Part shown: one piece after another, positions 1 through 9,002 of the stretch | How positions within the stretch are numbered: position 1 is the first letter of the stretch | Layout of the letters: each line of letters opens with the position of its first letter | Assembly (NCBI RefSeq): GCF_003258515.1 | Contig: NZ_QGEH01000006.1 | Span: 124,001-188,000 of the forward strand | Length of the DNA stretch: 64,000 nt | Reading direction: 5' to 3' | Source of the DNA: Marinobacter bohaiensis | GTDB lineage: Bacteria; Pseudomonadota; Gammaproteobacteria; Pseudomonadales; Oleiphilaceae | Program-made: the position numbers and the translations under genes | Notes under the pieces: model-generated | What the model was told of the DNA's origin: nothing | The model's input: only the letters and a program-made list of their open reading frames with translations | Databases searched by the model: none

Positions 1-336
1 CTCTTTCTTGATCGCGGCACGCTTGTCGTTGGTGACATAGACGGCGCGGGCCAGCTCGATGAAACGCGGACCGAAATCCTGGGCCGCTTCCTGGTCGCGG
101 ATGTCGTCCTCGATTTCCCACAGCTGTTCGTTGACGGCCTTGAGCTGCTGGCGCAGGTCGGCGACCTTGGACACATCGTCCACCGCCTCATTCCAGGTCT
201 CGCTGAGCTCGTTGAGCTCCAGACGCACGTTGCGCACCTTGTCTTCGTCTTGAATGCGCTCGGATTTGATCTCGAGGATGGTGATCTTGTCGAGTACCTC
301 GCCGAAGGAGACAGGTACTTTGATAACGTCGGCCAT
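1..336 (-). CDS. DUF6165 family protein, 3' end cut by window edge
   Basis: The visible 112 codons start with MADVIKVPVSFGEVLDK and run off the left edge with no stop, so the C-terminus is missing. The start ATG at 336 is the only good one and lies 66 bases after the ilvE stop. The sequence is hydrophilic and helical, with no signal peptide or membrane segment, and matches my memory of the small DUF6165 family. No biochemical function is established for that family. In Pseudomonas-type genomes ilvE and glnE sit next to lipopolysaccharide core genes, so this gene probably opens such a cluster beyond the edge; that is inference. A hairpin without a T-run (380-397) separates it from ilvE, so read-through is possible. 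Confidence 0.7.
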   Translation of the reverse strand, partial: MADVIKVPVSFGEVLDKITILEIKSERIQDEDKVRNVRLELNELSETWNEAVDDVSKVADLRQQLKAVNEQLWEIEDDIRDQEAAQDFGPRFIELARAVYVTNDKRAAIKKE

Positions 337-402
337 AATGTGATCCCGGCTTTGGTATGGATAACAGGTTGGATCGGGTGCCCGGCGACGGCCGGGCCGG
401 TT

Positions 403-1329
403 TCAGTCCTTGACTGCGGTCAGCCAGCTGGCGTTTTCCGGGCGCTTGCCCTTGACCGCATCGAAATACATCGACTGCAGTTTCTCGGTCAGCGGGCCAC
501 GCTTGCCGGCACCGATGGTACGGCCATCCAGCTCGCGGATGGGCAGGACTTCGGCGGCAGTACCGGTGAAGAAGGCCTCGTCGGCGATGTAAACCTCGTC
601 CCGGGTGATACGGCGCTCACGCACCGGTACGTCGAGTTCCTGACAGAAATCGAGGATCGTCTGACGAGTGATCCCTTCCAGGCAGGAGGTCAGTTCCGGT
701 GTGTGCAGCACGCCGTCGCGCAGGATGAAAATGTTCTCACCGGAGCCTTCCGCCACATAGCCCTCGTTGTCGAGCAGCAGCGCTTCCTCACAGCCACTGG
801 CCACAGCTTCATTCAACGCCAGCATGGAGTTGATGTAGTTGCCGTTGGCCTTCGCCTTGCACATGGTGATGTTCACATGGTGACGGGTGTAGGACGAGGT
901 GCGCACCTTGATACCCAGCTCGCGGGCTTCCGGCGCCATATAGGACGGCCAACTCCAGGCGGCGACCATCAGGTGCACCTTGAGGTTGTCAGCGCGCAGT
1001 CCCATGCCCTCGGACCCCAGAAACACCATGGGACGGATGTAGGCTTCGTCCAGGCCGTTTTCCCGCACTGCCTGACGCTGGGCCTCATTCACCTGTTCTT
1101 TGGTGAACGGCAGCTTCATGTTGAGGATGTGAGCGGAGCGAAACAGACGGTCGGTATGCTCCTGCAAACGGAAAATCGCCGGTCCCTGGTCGGTGCTGTA
1201 GGCTCGCACGCCTTCGAAACAGCCCAGGCCATAGTGCAGGGTGTGGGTCAGCACATGCACCTTGGACTCGCGCCAGGGTACCATTTCACCATCCAGCCAG
1301 ATCAGGCCGTCACGATCCGCCATCGACAT
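403..1329 (-). CDS. ilvE: Branched-chain amino acid aminotransferase IlvE
   Basis: A cytoplasmic PLP enzyme of fold type IV that moves the amino group between glutamate and the keto acids of Leu, Ile and Val, the last step of their synthesis. The 308-residue product has the family landmarks: CFEGVRAY near residue 38, the Schiff-base lysine at about residue 160 in KANGNYINS, and the cofactor-phosphate loop EGSGENIF near residue 195. The frame stays open 17 codons further upstream, but ATG 1329 has AGGAG seven bases before it and gives the usual N-terminus MSMADRDGLIW. It lies 112 bases downstream of glnE on the same strand, as in Pseudomonas. Confidence 0.95.
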   Translation of the reverse strand: MSMADRDGLIWLDGEMVPWRESKVHVLTHTLHYGLGCFEGVRAYSTDQGPAIFRLQEHTDRLFRSAHILNMKLPFTKEQVNEAQRQAVRENGLDEAYIRPMVFLGSEGMGLRADNLKVHLMVAAWSWPSYMAPEARELGIKVRTSSYTRHHVNITMCKAKANGNYINSMLALNEAVASGCEEALLLDNEGYVAEGSGENIFILRDGVLHTPELTSCLEGITRQTILDFCQELDVPVRERRITRDEVYIADEAFFTGTAAEVLPIRELDGRTIGAGKRGPLTEKLQSMYFDAVKGKRPENASWLTAVKD

Positions 1330-1441
1330 CGTTTTGCTCCTAGAAACAGAGAAAGGCCGACTACCCGGGCCTTGGGACACCTTGGAAAAGCCGGCATTCT
1401 AGCAGGAATTGCGGCACGGTCGAAGTCCGCGAAGCACCGCT

Positions 1442-4354
1442 TCAGGCGTCAGGCGCAGCCATGACGCGGTTCCACACCGTCTCGATATAGGCCCGCTCGT
1501 CCGGGAACGCGTCCGCCTCCACCCGGCTGTTCAACGTCTGCAGCGCGCGCCGGTGAATCGTCGAGCGCAGCGTGATGAACACCTCCCGCAGCTGTTCGGC
1601 TTCCTCCGGCGGCAGCACGCCCGCCTCGCCCAGCGCTTCCATCTGGCGGATGTTGTCGGACCAGCGGGTCAGCTCCGGATGATCCGCGCAATAGGCCAGC
1701 ATCAGGTACTGCACCATGAACTCCATGTCGACGATGCCGCCCCGGTCCTGCTTGATGTGGAACACCGCCGGTGACCCGTTGGCGTCGGGCGTGCCCAGGT
1801 TAGCGCGCATCTTCTCGCGCATGTCCACTACCGACTGCCGCAGCGCCTCGCGGTCCCGCGCCTGGCAGAGCAGGTCATGGCGCAGGCGCTCGAACGCCGC
1901 CAGGGCCGGACGGCTGCCGGCCACACCGCGGGCCCGCACCAGCGCCTGATGCTCCCAGGTCCAGGCATCCTCGCGCTGGTATTTCTCGAACGCCGCCAGA
2001 CTGCTCACCAGCAGGCCGGAGTTGCCGGACGGCCGCAGCCGCATGTCCACCTCGTAGAGCTGACCCGACGGCGTCTGGGTGCTGAGAATGTGGACAATGC
2101 GCTGCCCCAGCCGGGTGAAGAACACCGCGTTGTCGATGGGCTTGTCGCCGTTGGTGGCGCCGTTGGGGTCGGCGGTGTGGATGAACACCAGATCCAGGTC
2201 AGAGGTGTAGCCCAGCTCGATGCCCCCGAGCTTGCCATAACCGATAATGGCGAAATCCGAGTCACAGGCGCTGCCGTCCTCTTCGCGCGGATAGCCGTGA
2301 CGGCTGACCAGGTTGGAGAAAGCCACCTCCACCACATGGTCCAGCACCACCTCGGCAATCCAGGTGAGGTAATCGCTGACCTTCATCAACGGCAGGGTGC
2401 CGCGCAGCTCGGAAGCGGCGACCCGCAGGATGTGCGCTTTCTTGAAATGGCGCAGCACCTCCATCTGCTCTTCCAGATCCTCCAGCGGGATGCGCAGCAG
2501 TTGCTGGCGCAGGTCATCTTCCAGTTCCTGCTTGGTGGGCGGGTGATAGAGACTCGCCGCATTGAGCAGTTCGTCCAGCAGCAGCGGCGTTTCCGCCAAC
2601 TGGGAAGCGATCCACGGACTTTCGCTACATAGCCGTACCAGCTCGCGCAGGGCCGCCGGATTTTCCAGCAACAGCAACAGGTAGGCGGTGCGGCGCAGCA
2701 CGGCTTCCACCAGTTGCAACACGCGCTCCAGGGTCTGGGACGGTGCCTCCACCTGGCTCAGCGCTTCCAGCAGCACGGGCATAAACCGGTTGAGCCGGCG
2801 TCGACCTTCGGTCTGCATCATCTGGGCAGAGCGACTCCGGCGCAGGGTCGCGAGCAGCTCCAGGGACGCCTCCGCCCGCTCAAAGCCGGCACGGGCCAGG
2901 CGTTTCTGCGCCACCTCGGGCTCCAGCTCCGCCAGCCATATTTCCTGCCAGCGGGCGCTGGCTTCCTGCTCCTCGGCTTCGTCGTCTTCCGATGCAATGA
3001 TGTCAGCGAAATGATGGGCCACCCGCTCCCGGTGACTATCCAGCGCTTGTTTGCAGCCCGCCCAGTCGTCGAACCCCATCACCAGCGCCACACGGGCCTG
3101 GGCCTCGGCGGTGTCCGGCAACTCCTGGGTCTGCTGGTCGGCCATGCCCTGCAGGGCGTGCTCGAGATTGCGCAGGAACACGTAGGCCTCGGACAGCTCG
3201 CCAGCCACGGCCTGGGGCAGCAGCTCCAGTTGTACCAGCTCCGGCAGGATGGTCAGCAGTTCGCGCTGCTGCAGCTCGCGGTCGCGGCCACCGCGGATCA
3301 GCTGGAACGCCTGGACGATGAACTCCACCTCGCGGATGCCACCGCTGCCCAGCTTGATGTTGTTCTCCATGCCCTTGCGGCGCACTTCGCGGTTGATCAT
3401 GGACTTCATGCTGCGCAGGGACTCGAACGCGCTGAAATCGATGTACTTGCGGTAGACGAACGGGCGCAGCGCATCCATCAACACGGTTCCGGCCCGCTGA
3501 TCGCCGGCCACCACCCGCGCCTTGACCATGGCGTAGCGTTCCCACTCCCGCCCCTGATCCTGGTAGTAGGCTTCCAGGGCGCCGAAGCTGAGTGCCAGGG
3601 CGCCGCTCTGGCCGTAGGGGCGCAGGCGCATGTCGACGCGGAACACGAAGCCATCCGCGGTCATCTGGTCGAGGGCCTGGATCAGGCGCTGGCCCAGGCG
3701 GGTAAAAAACTGCTGGTTGTCGATGGGGCGACGACCGCCACGGGTCTCGCCGTTGCTGGGAAAGCCGAAGATCAGGTCGATGTCGGATGACACGTTCAGC
3801 TCACGCCCCCCAAGCTTGCCCATGCCCAGCACCACCAGGTGCTGGGGCACTTCCCCGCCGTCGAAGGGGTCAGCACCATAGGGGGTGCCCCACTGCTGAC
3901 AGGCATCGGCGTGGAGCCAGTCCAGGGCGGCATCGATGGCCACGTCGGCCAGGGCGCTGGCGGCCGTCATGGTTTCGTGCAGGTCGCCCAGGCGCACGAA
4001 ATCGCGGAACAGGATGCGAAACATGCTTTCCCGGCGGAACAGTCGCAACGCCCGGTGCAGCGAGTTCTCGTCGCTGACCTCGGCGGCGTGGGCGGCCCAG
4101 CGGGCCTCCAGCAGCTCACGGGTCACGGGCTTGTCCAGGGCGCACTGCGCCAGCCAGCTGCGCAGTCGGTCACCATCCAGTTGCACCCGCTCTCGCAGGA
4201 AAGGGCTGCACACCAGCGCCTGGCGCCAGGCCGAGGGCGAGATACCCGGGGTGCCATCACTGATGCCGCTGTCGGCCAACAGCCGGTCGACGTCGTCCGC
4301 ATCCCGCGCCAGGGTGTCGGGGATGGGCAATCCTTCGCGCTGAACGTTTGTCAT
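1442..4354 (-). CDS. glnE: Glutamine synthetase adenylyltransferase/deadenylylase GlnE
   Basis: A bifunctional enzyme that adds AMP to, and removes it from, the regulatory tyrosine of glutamine synthetase (Tyr396 of the glnA product in this window), in response to PII and glutamine. The 970 residues hold two nucleotidyltransferase halves, as expected. The first catalytic motif GMGKLGGREL followed by SSDIDLIF is near residue 176, and the second GYGKLGGIEL followed by TSDLDLVF is near residue 703. In the family the N-terminal half removes AMP and the C-terminal half adds it. An ATG two codons upstream (4360) is possible, but GGAAG is spaced correctly only for 4354. Length fits the family (E. 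coli 946). Confidence 0.96.
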   Translation of the reverse strand: MTNVQREGLPIPDTLARDADDVDRLLADSGISDGTPGISPSAWRQALVCSPFLRERVQLDGDRLRSWLAQCALDKPVTRELLEARWAAHAAEVSDENSLHRALRLFRRESMFRILFRDFVRLGDLHETMTAASALADVAIDAALDWLHADACQQWGTPYGADPFDGGEVPQHLVVLGMGKLGGRELNVSSDIDLIFGFPSNGETRGGRRPIDNQQFFTRLGQRLIQALDQMTADGFVFRVDMRLRPYGQSGALALSFGALEAYYQDQGREWERYAMVKARVVAGDQRAGTVLMDALRPFVYRKYIDFSAFESLRSMKSMINREVRRKGMENNIKLGSGGIREVEFIVQAFQLIRGGRDRELQQRELLTILPELVQLELLPQAVAGELSEAYVFLRNLEHALQGMADQQTQELPDTAEAQARVALVMGFDDWAGCKQALDSHRERVAHHFADIIASEDDEAEEQEASARWQEIWLAELEPEVAQKRLARAGFERAEASLELLATLRRSRSAQMMQTEGRRRLNRFMPVLLEALSQVEAPSQTLERVLQLVEAVLRRTAYLLLLLENPAALRELVRLCSESPWIASQLAETPLLLDELLNAASLYHPPTKQELEDDLRQQLLRIPLEDLEEQMEVLRHFKKAHILRVAASELRGTLPLMKVSDYLTWIAEVVLDHVVEVAFSNLVSRHGYPREEDGSACDSDFAIIGYGKLGGIELGYTSDLDLVFIHTADPNGATNGDKPIDNAVFFTRLGQRIVHILSTQTPSGQLYEVDMRLRPSGNSGLLVSSLAAFEKYQREDAWTWEHQALVRARGVAGSRPALAAFERLRHDLLCQARDREALRQSVVDMREKMRANLGTPDANGSPAVFHIKQDRGGIVDMEFMVQYLMLAYCADHPELTRWSDNIRQMEALGEAGVLPPEEAEQLREVFITLRSTIHRRALQTLNSRVEADAFPDERAYIETVWNRVMAAPDA

Positions 4355-4475
4355 TACCATACTTCCAAATCGCCAGATCTTGTCTTTGTCAGGAAATTCG
4401 TGGACTTATCCTTGGGGGTGTCCGGGATAGCGTTTAGACTGAACAGGCCCGACCAACGAACCGGATCCTCCCACA

Positions 4476-5642
4476 ATGCTCAATAAAGACAGACGAGCCA
4501 TTACCGCTGAGCACCATTTCACCCATCTTCCCATGTCGGGCGTGATCCGCCAACGGCTCAAGCGGCTGGTCTCCCTGCTCCTCGCGCTGGTAGTAATCCA
4601 TATCCTGTCGATGATGCTTGCCGAGGGCCTGCCCCTGATCGACGCGGTCTGGCTGTCCTTCACCACCCTGGCGACGGTGGGCTACGGCGACATCTCACCG
4701 GCCACACCCGCCGGCCGCCTGATTACCATCGCCGTGATGTACATCATGGCCATCACGGTGCTGACACTGATCGTCAGCGACTACATCGAATACCGGTTCT
4801 ATCGCCGCGAACGCATCCTGACCGGCCGCTGGAGGTACAAAATGAAGAACCACATCGTCATCATCAACACCCCGATGCACGGCGGGCACCAGTACTTCAT
4901 GCGGCTGTCGAGCCAGATTCGAGCGGTGCCCGGCTACGAGAGCATTCCGATCCAGATCCTCACCCAGAAATTTCCCGAAGGCCTGCCGCCGGAGCTGCGC
5001 GACGCGGGGCTGGTGCACTACCACGGCTCCGGCAACGATCCCCAGGCCCTGCGGGCGGTCAATGTGATCGACGCGCGCTATATCATCGTGCTGGCACCGG
5101 ACGAGGCGGACCCGGATTCAGACAGCGTGACGTTCAACATCGCCCACCGGCTCAGCGACCTGCAATTGGGGCACCGGGTCACTCTGGAATGCGTACGCGA
5201 CGAGGACCGCTCCCGTTACACCGAGCTGGGGATTCGCACCGTGATCCGGCCGGTGCGCACTTATCCGGAAATCATGGTGCGGGCGGTCATCTCGCCGGGA
5301 TCGGAAAAGGTGCTGGAGGATCTGTTCAACTATCAGCACGACCACCCGCACCGTTACGAGCTGGATCTCGACGACCTGACCTGGGCGGACATCGTCAGCG
5401 CCCTGATCCGCCACGGCATCGGCACCGCACTGGCCTACATCGATAACGAGGACCAGACCGTGTGCCACCCGGAACCGGAAGAGGAAGTGGAAGGGCGAGG
5501 TCTGATCGTGCTGGTGAAATCCAGCCATACGCCGCCGGTGGAAGAGCTGATCGACGCCCTGGGCCGGTACCGCAGCTTCCTGGAACGCTGGCACAAGCTG
5601 CAGTCCGACCCCGAAAGCGCCGATACGTCGAAGGTGGAATAA
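4476..5642 (+). CDS. Two-helix potassium channel with RCK/TrkA-N domain
   Basis: A probable inner-membrane K+ channel of 388 residues. Visible parts, in order: a charged N-terminus, TM1 at about 31-49, a pore loop with the selectivity filter TVGYGD at 67-72, TM2 at about 81-100, a basic linker, then a cytoplasmic domain from about 123 of the RCK/TrkA-N type that normally binds nucleotide or ligand and gates the pore. The glycine-rich turn at the start of that domain reads NTPMHGG rather than the usual GxGxxG, so its ligand may differ. It is divergent from glnE, with 121 bases between the starts. The RBS is weak. No other channel or transporter gene is beside it. Confidence 0.85.
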   Translation: MLNKDRRAITAEHHFTHLPMSGVIRQRLKRLVSLLLALVVIHILSMMLAEGLPLIDAVWLSFTTLATVGYGDISPATPAGRLITIAVMYIMAITVLTLIVSDYIEYRFYRRERILTGRWRYKMKNHIVIINTPMHGGHQYFMRLSSQIRAVPGYESIPIQILTQKFPEGLPPELRDAGLVHYHGSGNDPQALRAVNVIDARYIIVLAPDEADPDSDSVTFNIAHRLSDLQLGHRVTLECVRDEDRSRYTELGIRTVIRPVRTYPEIMVRAVISPGSEKVLEDLFNYQHDHPHRYELDLDDLTWADIVSALIRHGIGTALAYIDNEDQTVCHPEPEEEVEGRGLIVLVKSSHTPPVEELIDALGRYRSFLERWHKLQSDPESADTSKVE

Positions 5643-5664
5643 AGCGCGCCGCCGGCATTGGCGG

Positions 5665-6522
5665 TCAGCCGACCGCCACCTGCCTCGCCAACAGGCCCAA
5701 CTGGAGCCGGATCAAACCGGGCTCGAACAACCATTCGCGGGCCGGCTGCTTCAACGCGCCCTCCAGCCAGCGCCATTCGGCCTCCAGCCCCGCCTCTGCA
5801 GCATCCTGCCTGATGCCCGCCAGCGATCGGGTCAGAGCATCCCCGGCCTCACCGGTCAGCCAGTGCACACTCAGCGCCCGCAGGAACGCGGTCAGGGAAT
5901 CGTCCCCCACCGCCTCGGCATTCGGTGTGCCCAGCCCCGCCAACCAGTAGCCCTGCTCCGCCTTGCTGACCAGGTTCAGGAACAGCGGTACCCGTTGCGC
6001 CAGGCGCTCAGCCCAGGCCAGCAGAGCGCTGCTTGAGCCTGACTTCAGTTCAAACTCCACTTCCGCCAGCGGTCGATGCCGGTCTCCGGCCAGGATACGG
6101 CCGATATCCAGGGCGCACTCCACCGACGCCTGTTCTGAATCCAGCATCTGGATGCGGCGATCGAAATTGGTCTCGAACACCACCGCCAGCGCCGCCAGAT
6201 TCACCCGCTCCGCCACCGGCGTGTCCGCCAGCAGACCGAGATTCAGATCGGGGCCCGGCAGCGGCCACTCCCACTCTTCCCGGCGATGGGCGCCGTCGAC
6301 AAAGTGGCCCTGGGTTTTCAGGGTCTGGATGTAATGGGTGTCGGCCTGGCGCACCCGCAAGGCCGCCCGCTCACCGTTCAGGGCCTGGTCCAGCGTGTCG
6401 TAATAACGGTTGACCAGGTGCTTGCGGCCAGGCTCGGCGCCGCCCTGCCCGGCAAGCCAATCCAGGACGGCCTGCTCGCCCCCGTTACCGAGGGTCAGTT
6501 TGATTTCCAGCTCTTCGGCCAT
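5665..6522 (-). CDS. CYTH domain protein, inorganic triphosphatase-like
   Basis: A 285-residue soluble protein whose N-terminus MAEELEIKL carries the ExExK signature of CYTH enzymes (triphosphate tunnel metalloenzymes), which bind triphosphate and a divalent metal. Basic and acidic strands such as RAALRVRQ and EVEFELKSG continue the tunnel pattern up to about residue 190. E. coli YgiF has a CYTH plus a full CHAD domain (433 residues); here only about 85 helical residues follow, so a complete CHAD domain is absent. ATG 6522 has GGAG just upstream; earlier in-frame codons cover the porin terminator and are unlikely to be translated. The substrate is unproven; tripolyphosphatase is the best guess. 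Confidence 0.8.
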   Translation of the reverse strand: MAEELEIKLTLGNGGEQAVLDWLAGQGGAEPGRKHLVNRYYDTLDQALNGERAALRVRQADTHYIQTLKTQGHFVDGAHRREEWEWPLPGPDLNLGLLADTPVAERVNLAALAVVFETNFDRRIQMLDSEQASVECALDIGRILAGDRHRPLAEVEFELKSGSSSALLAWAERLAQRVPLFLNLVSKAEQGYWLAGLGTPNAEAVGDDSLTAFLRALSVHWLTGEAGDALTRSLAGIRQDAAEAGLEAEWRWLEGALKQPAREWLFEPGLIRLQLGLLARQVAVG

Positions 6523-6601
6523 AGGGCTCCACTGCGTTTGCTCAATCACAAGGTGTTCGACAAAGGTGGTTATCAGGATATCGCCGGTTTTCTCCGGGCA
6601 C

Positions 6602-6632
6602 AAAAAAACCGGCAACCCGAAGGTTGCCGGTT
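6602..6632 (-). terminator. Rho-independent terminator of the porin gene
   Basis: On the minus strand the stem AACCGGCAACC / GGTTGCCGGTT closes on a TTCG tetraloop and is followed by seven T residues. It lies 30 bases after the porin stop and before the CYTH start, so it separates the two. Confidence 0.93.
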
Positions 6633-6661
6633 TCCGTACGAAGTACTGCTTCTAAGCGATA

Positions 6662-7681
6662 TTAGAAGTAGTAAACAGCACCAACGTTCAGTTCGTTGAT
6701 TTCTTCGTCGTCCTGGTAGTCAGCTTCGTTGTTGCGCTGCAGGGCTTCAACGTAAACGTACATGTTGTCGTTCAGGTTGTGGATAGCTTGCAGAGTGATA
6801 ACGTCGCTTTCCAGGCTGCCTTCGTCTTCTTCACCGTACTCGTAGGAAGCACGGAAGCTGTTGGCGCCCAGAGTGTAGGTACCCATTACACCCAGCAGGT
6901 CCTGACCTTCGGCACCGAAGTCGCTAGTAGCGTCGTCACCCAGGTCTACACCCTTACGAGAGCTGTAGAACGCGTTCAGGGCCAGGTTGTCGATGACGTA
7001 AGTCGCGCTAACACCGTAGGTGTTTTCGTTGCTTTCGTCAGCGGAGCTGTCGTTGGAGTCCATCGCAACGGCAACGGTCAGGTTGTCCATGGCGTACTGG
7101 ACGGCCAGCTGGTACGGGTATTCGTTTTCACCGTTACCGGTTACGTCGTCAGAGTCAGCGCGAACCTGAACGGCAGAGTGGAAGGTGAAGCCGCCGAAGC
7201 TCGGGGTCACGTACTGGATCAGGTCGCCTTCGCCAGTGGTGAAGTCAGCGGCCAGGTTGTTGGCACCTACTTCGTAGATCCAGTTGCTGTAGTCGCCGAT
7301 CAGGGCTTCGTACTGGGAGTCGTCAGAGCCGACCCAGACCTGACCGAAGCTGTCGCCACGGATACCGATGTAGGCTTCGTCCAGCTCGGTAGCGCCAGCG
7401 TTGTCGCCGCCAGTGTCTTTGTTGTCCGCGTCGATGCCTTCCAGTTCGATCTTACCGAAGGCTTCGATGCCCGGTACGATTTCGGCGCTGTGCTTCACGC
7501 CGATGGTGGAACCGTTGTCGTCGATGCCGTAGTGGTTGTGGCCGCTTACGTCGGAGTCAACGTAGCGCTCAACCAGCTGGATGTTACCGTAAACGGTCGG
7601 CAGGTTGGATTCCTGTGCCATCGCTGCACCGGAGGTGAACGTAGCCGCCGCTACAGCAGATGCGATCAGAGTCTTTTTCAT
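6662..7681 (-). CDS. Outer-membrane general porin
   Basis: A 339-residue Gram-negative porin (OmpC/Porin_4 type), a 16-stranded beta-barrel that should form a trimeric diffusion channel in the outer membrane. It starts MKKTLIASAVAAATFTSGAA with a signal peptide likely cut after AMA. The mature part begins with the typical strand LPTVYGNIQL and ends VGAVYYF; a terminal Phe is the BAM recognition signal. The protein is very rich in Asp and Glu, as in marine or halophilic bacteria. The frame is open 62 codons further upstream, but ATG 7681 has AAGGAAG at the right distance and precedes the signal peptide. Codon choice is strongly biased, suggesting high expression. It is a single-gene unit with its own terminator. 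Confidence 0.93.
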   Translation of the reverse strand: MKKTLIASAVAAATFTSGAAMAQESNLPTVYGNIQLVERYVDSDVSGHNHYGIDDNGSTIGVKHSAEIVPGIEAFGKIELEGIDADNKDTGGDNAGATELDEAYIGIRGDSFGQVWVGSDDSQYEALIGDYSNWIYEVGANNLAADFTTGEGDLIQYVTPSFGGFTFHSAVQVRADSDDVTGNGENEYPYQLAVQYAMDNLTVAVAMDSNDSSADESNENTYGVSATYVIDNLALNAFYSSRKGVDLGDDATSDFGAEGQDLLGVMGTYTLGANSFRASYEYGEEDEGSLESDVITLQAIHNLNDNMYVYVEALQRNNEADYQDDEEINELNVGAVYYF

Positions 7682-8317
7682 GTTGCGTCTTCCTTCTTGA
7701 GTTAACTCAGGTTTTAGCCGCGGGTTTGACCCGTTTTTAGTGTTGGACCCTTGGACGGACCCATTATGTGAATCAAACATGTCAGTTCTGTTAATCCCGA
7801 ATGACTTCAGAATCAAAGCGTTGGACATGTGTTGATTTCGCTCCCTGACGGCGGCCTTGCATCGCATCAGCTCCTGCCGAAGTCAGATACACGCTACACC
7901 TTCAAGGTCAGTCACTTACGCCGCTTAGTTAAAGCGTCGCATGATGACAAGGTTTTAATACACTCAATCTTATTTTGCAAATTTTTCTTGGCGATTTTTT
8001 AGGCATCCCGCCGAGCCCATTTTTAACGCTCGCCAACAAGTTTCAGGCCAACTCGAAAAACCGAATTATTTTCATAAACTTAACCAAAAGACCTGAATCC
8101 CGGCGCTTTTCAGGCTGCTTCACCGTGAAGCATTACCATTTTGTGCGCACCGTTTAAGCTCATCACCCGAAAGTCCCGAAAAGTAGCACAATTGTTGAGT
8201 CATTCAAGTACTACCATCCGACTAACCACACTCGGCTGCGCCGCATTGAATCACGTCGATCGTGACATTCGCGTGACAGCGCCACCACCACTTGCTTCAG
8301 CTCACGACAGCATGCTC
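7682..8317. other. 636-base intergenic region between porin and dtd
   Basis: No convincing gene. The part nearest the porin is probably a long mRNA leader. Positions about 7935-8110 are clearly richer in A+T than the surroundings and probably hold the porin promoter, but I could not fix a -35/-10 pair. A short inverted repeat TCACG/CGTGA lies near 8250-8264. A 15-base word at 8144-8158 recurs with one mismatch upstream of glnA (see findings). Short open frames in this stretch lack ribosome sites and coding character. Confidence 0.6.
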
Positions 8318-8761
8318 TCAGGCCTCAAGCATAAAGGTGACCGGCCCGTCGTTCTCCAGGCTCACAGCCATATCCGCACCGAATTCGCCCGTTGCCACGC
8401 GCTCGTCACCCAGGATTTTCCGGGCACAGTCGACAAACTGGCGGAAAAGCGCCCGCCCCTGCTCAGGCACCGCCGCGGAGGAGAAGCTGGGGCGCTGGCC
8501 CTTCCGGGTATCGGCGGCCAGTGTAAACTGGGGAACCACGAGGAGACTGCCGCCGGCGTCCAGCAGGCTGAGATTCATGCGCCCGGAGGCGTCGGCAAAT
8601 ATGCGGTAGTTGAGGATGCGCTGGCCAAGTCGCTCGGCCGTCTGGTCGGTGTCGTCGTGCTCGACGCCCAGGAAAACAAGGATGCCGCTACCAATGCGGC
8701 CGACGGAGCAACCGTCCACATCCACATTGGCGTGATTGACCCGCTGGATAAGAGCTTTCAA
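8318..8761 (-). CDS. dtd: D-aminoacyl-tRNA deacylase Dtd
   Basis: A small cytoplasmic dimeric enzyme (147 residues, E. coli 145) that removes D-amino acids, and glycine mischarged on tRNA-Ala, from tRNA. It begins MKALIQRVNHANV, close to the family start. It has the catalytic-site motif PQFTLAAD at 77-84 (SQFTL in most members, the Thr being Thr80) and the cross-subunit motif NDGPVT at 137-142 containing the Gly-cisPro pair that rejects L-amino acids. It follows pip on the same strand 241 bases downstream, the order known in Pseudomonas. The Ser-to-Pro change in SQFTL is the only unusual point. Confidence 0.95.
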   Translation of the reverse strand: MKALIQRVNHANVDVDGCSVGRIGSGILVFLGVEHDDTDQTAERLGQRILNYRIFADASGRMNLSLLDAGGSLLVVPQFTLAADTRKGQRPSFSSAAVPEQGRALFRQFVDCARKILGDERVATGEFGADMAVSLENDGPVTFMLEA

Positions 8762-8948
8762 AGCGACGCCTGTTCCCTTTGCCTTCGGCCGGTAACATTC
8801 CTGTCCGGGGATTTATTGTGACAGACCCGTGACAGAAACGACATCAAACAGCTGTGGATTCTAATTACCGGGATTCGGGTGGGCAAGCTGCGTTTACATA
8901 TTTAGACAAAAGAGCCGCACTGCACAAAGACCAACCAGCCACCTTCCA

Positions 8949-8966
8949 GGCCCCGGCGCCGGGGCC
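8949..8966. repeat. Perfect GC palindrome between pip and dtd
   Basis: An 18-base perfect palindrome centred on CCGGCGCCGG, 36 bases after the pip stop. It could form a hairpin in the transcript but has no T-run, so it is not a standard terminator. The rest of the 241-base gap shows no gene. Confidence 0.5.
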
Positions 8967-9002
8967 CGGCACCCGGCCGCCAAGGGAATCCGCGCCGGAC
9001 TG

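Noticed and set aside
250..1464. 404-codon plus-strand frame opposite ilvE
   Set aside because: The minus-strand ilvE is certain, with catalytic motifs; the opposite frame has no start signal or domain.
7975..8157. Small plus-strand frame in the porin-dtd gap
   Set aside because: A+T-rich spacer, no ribosome site, no coding character.
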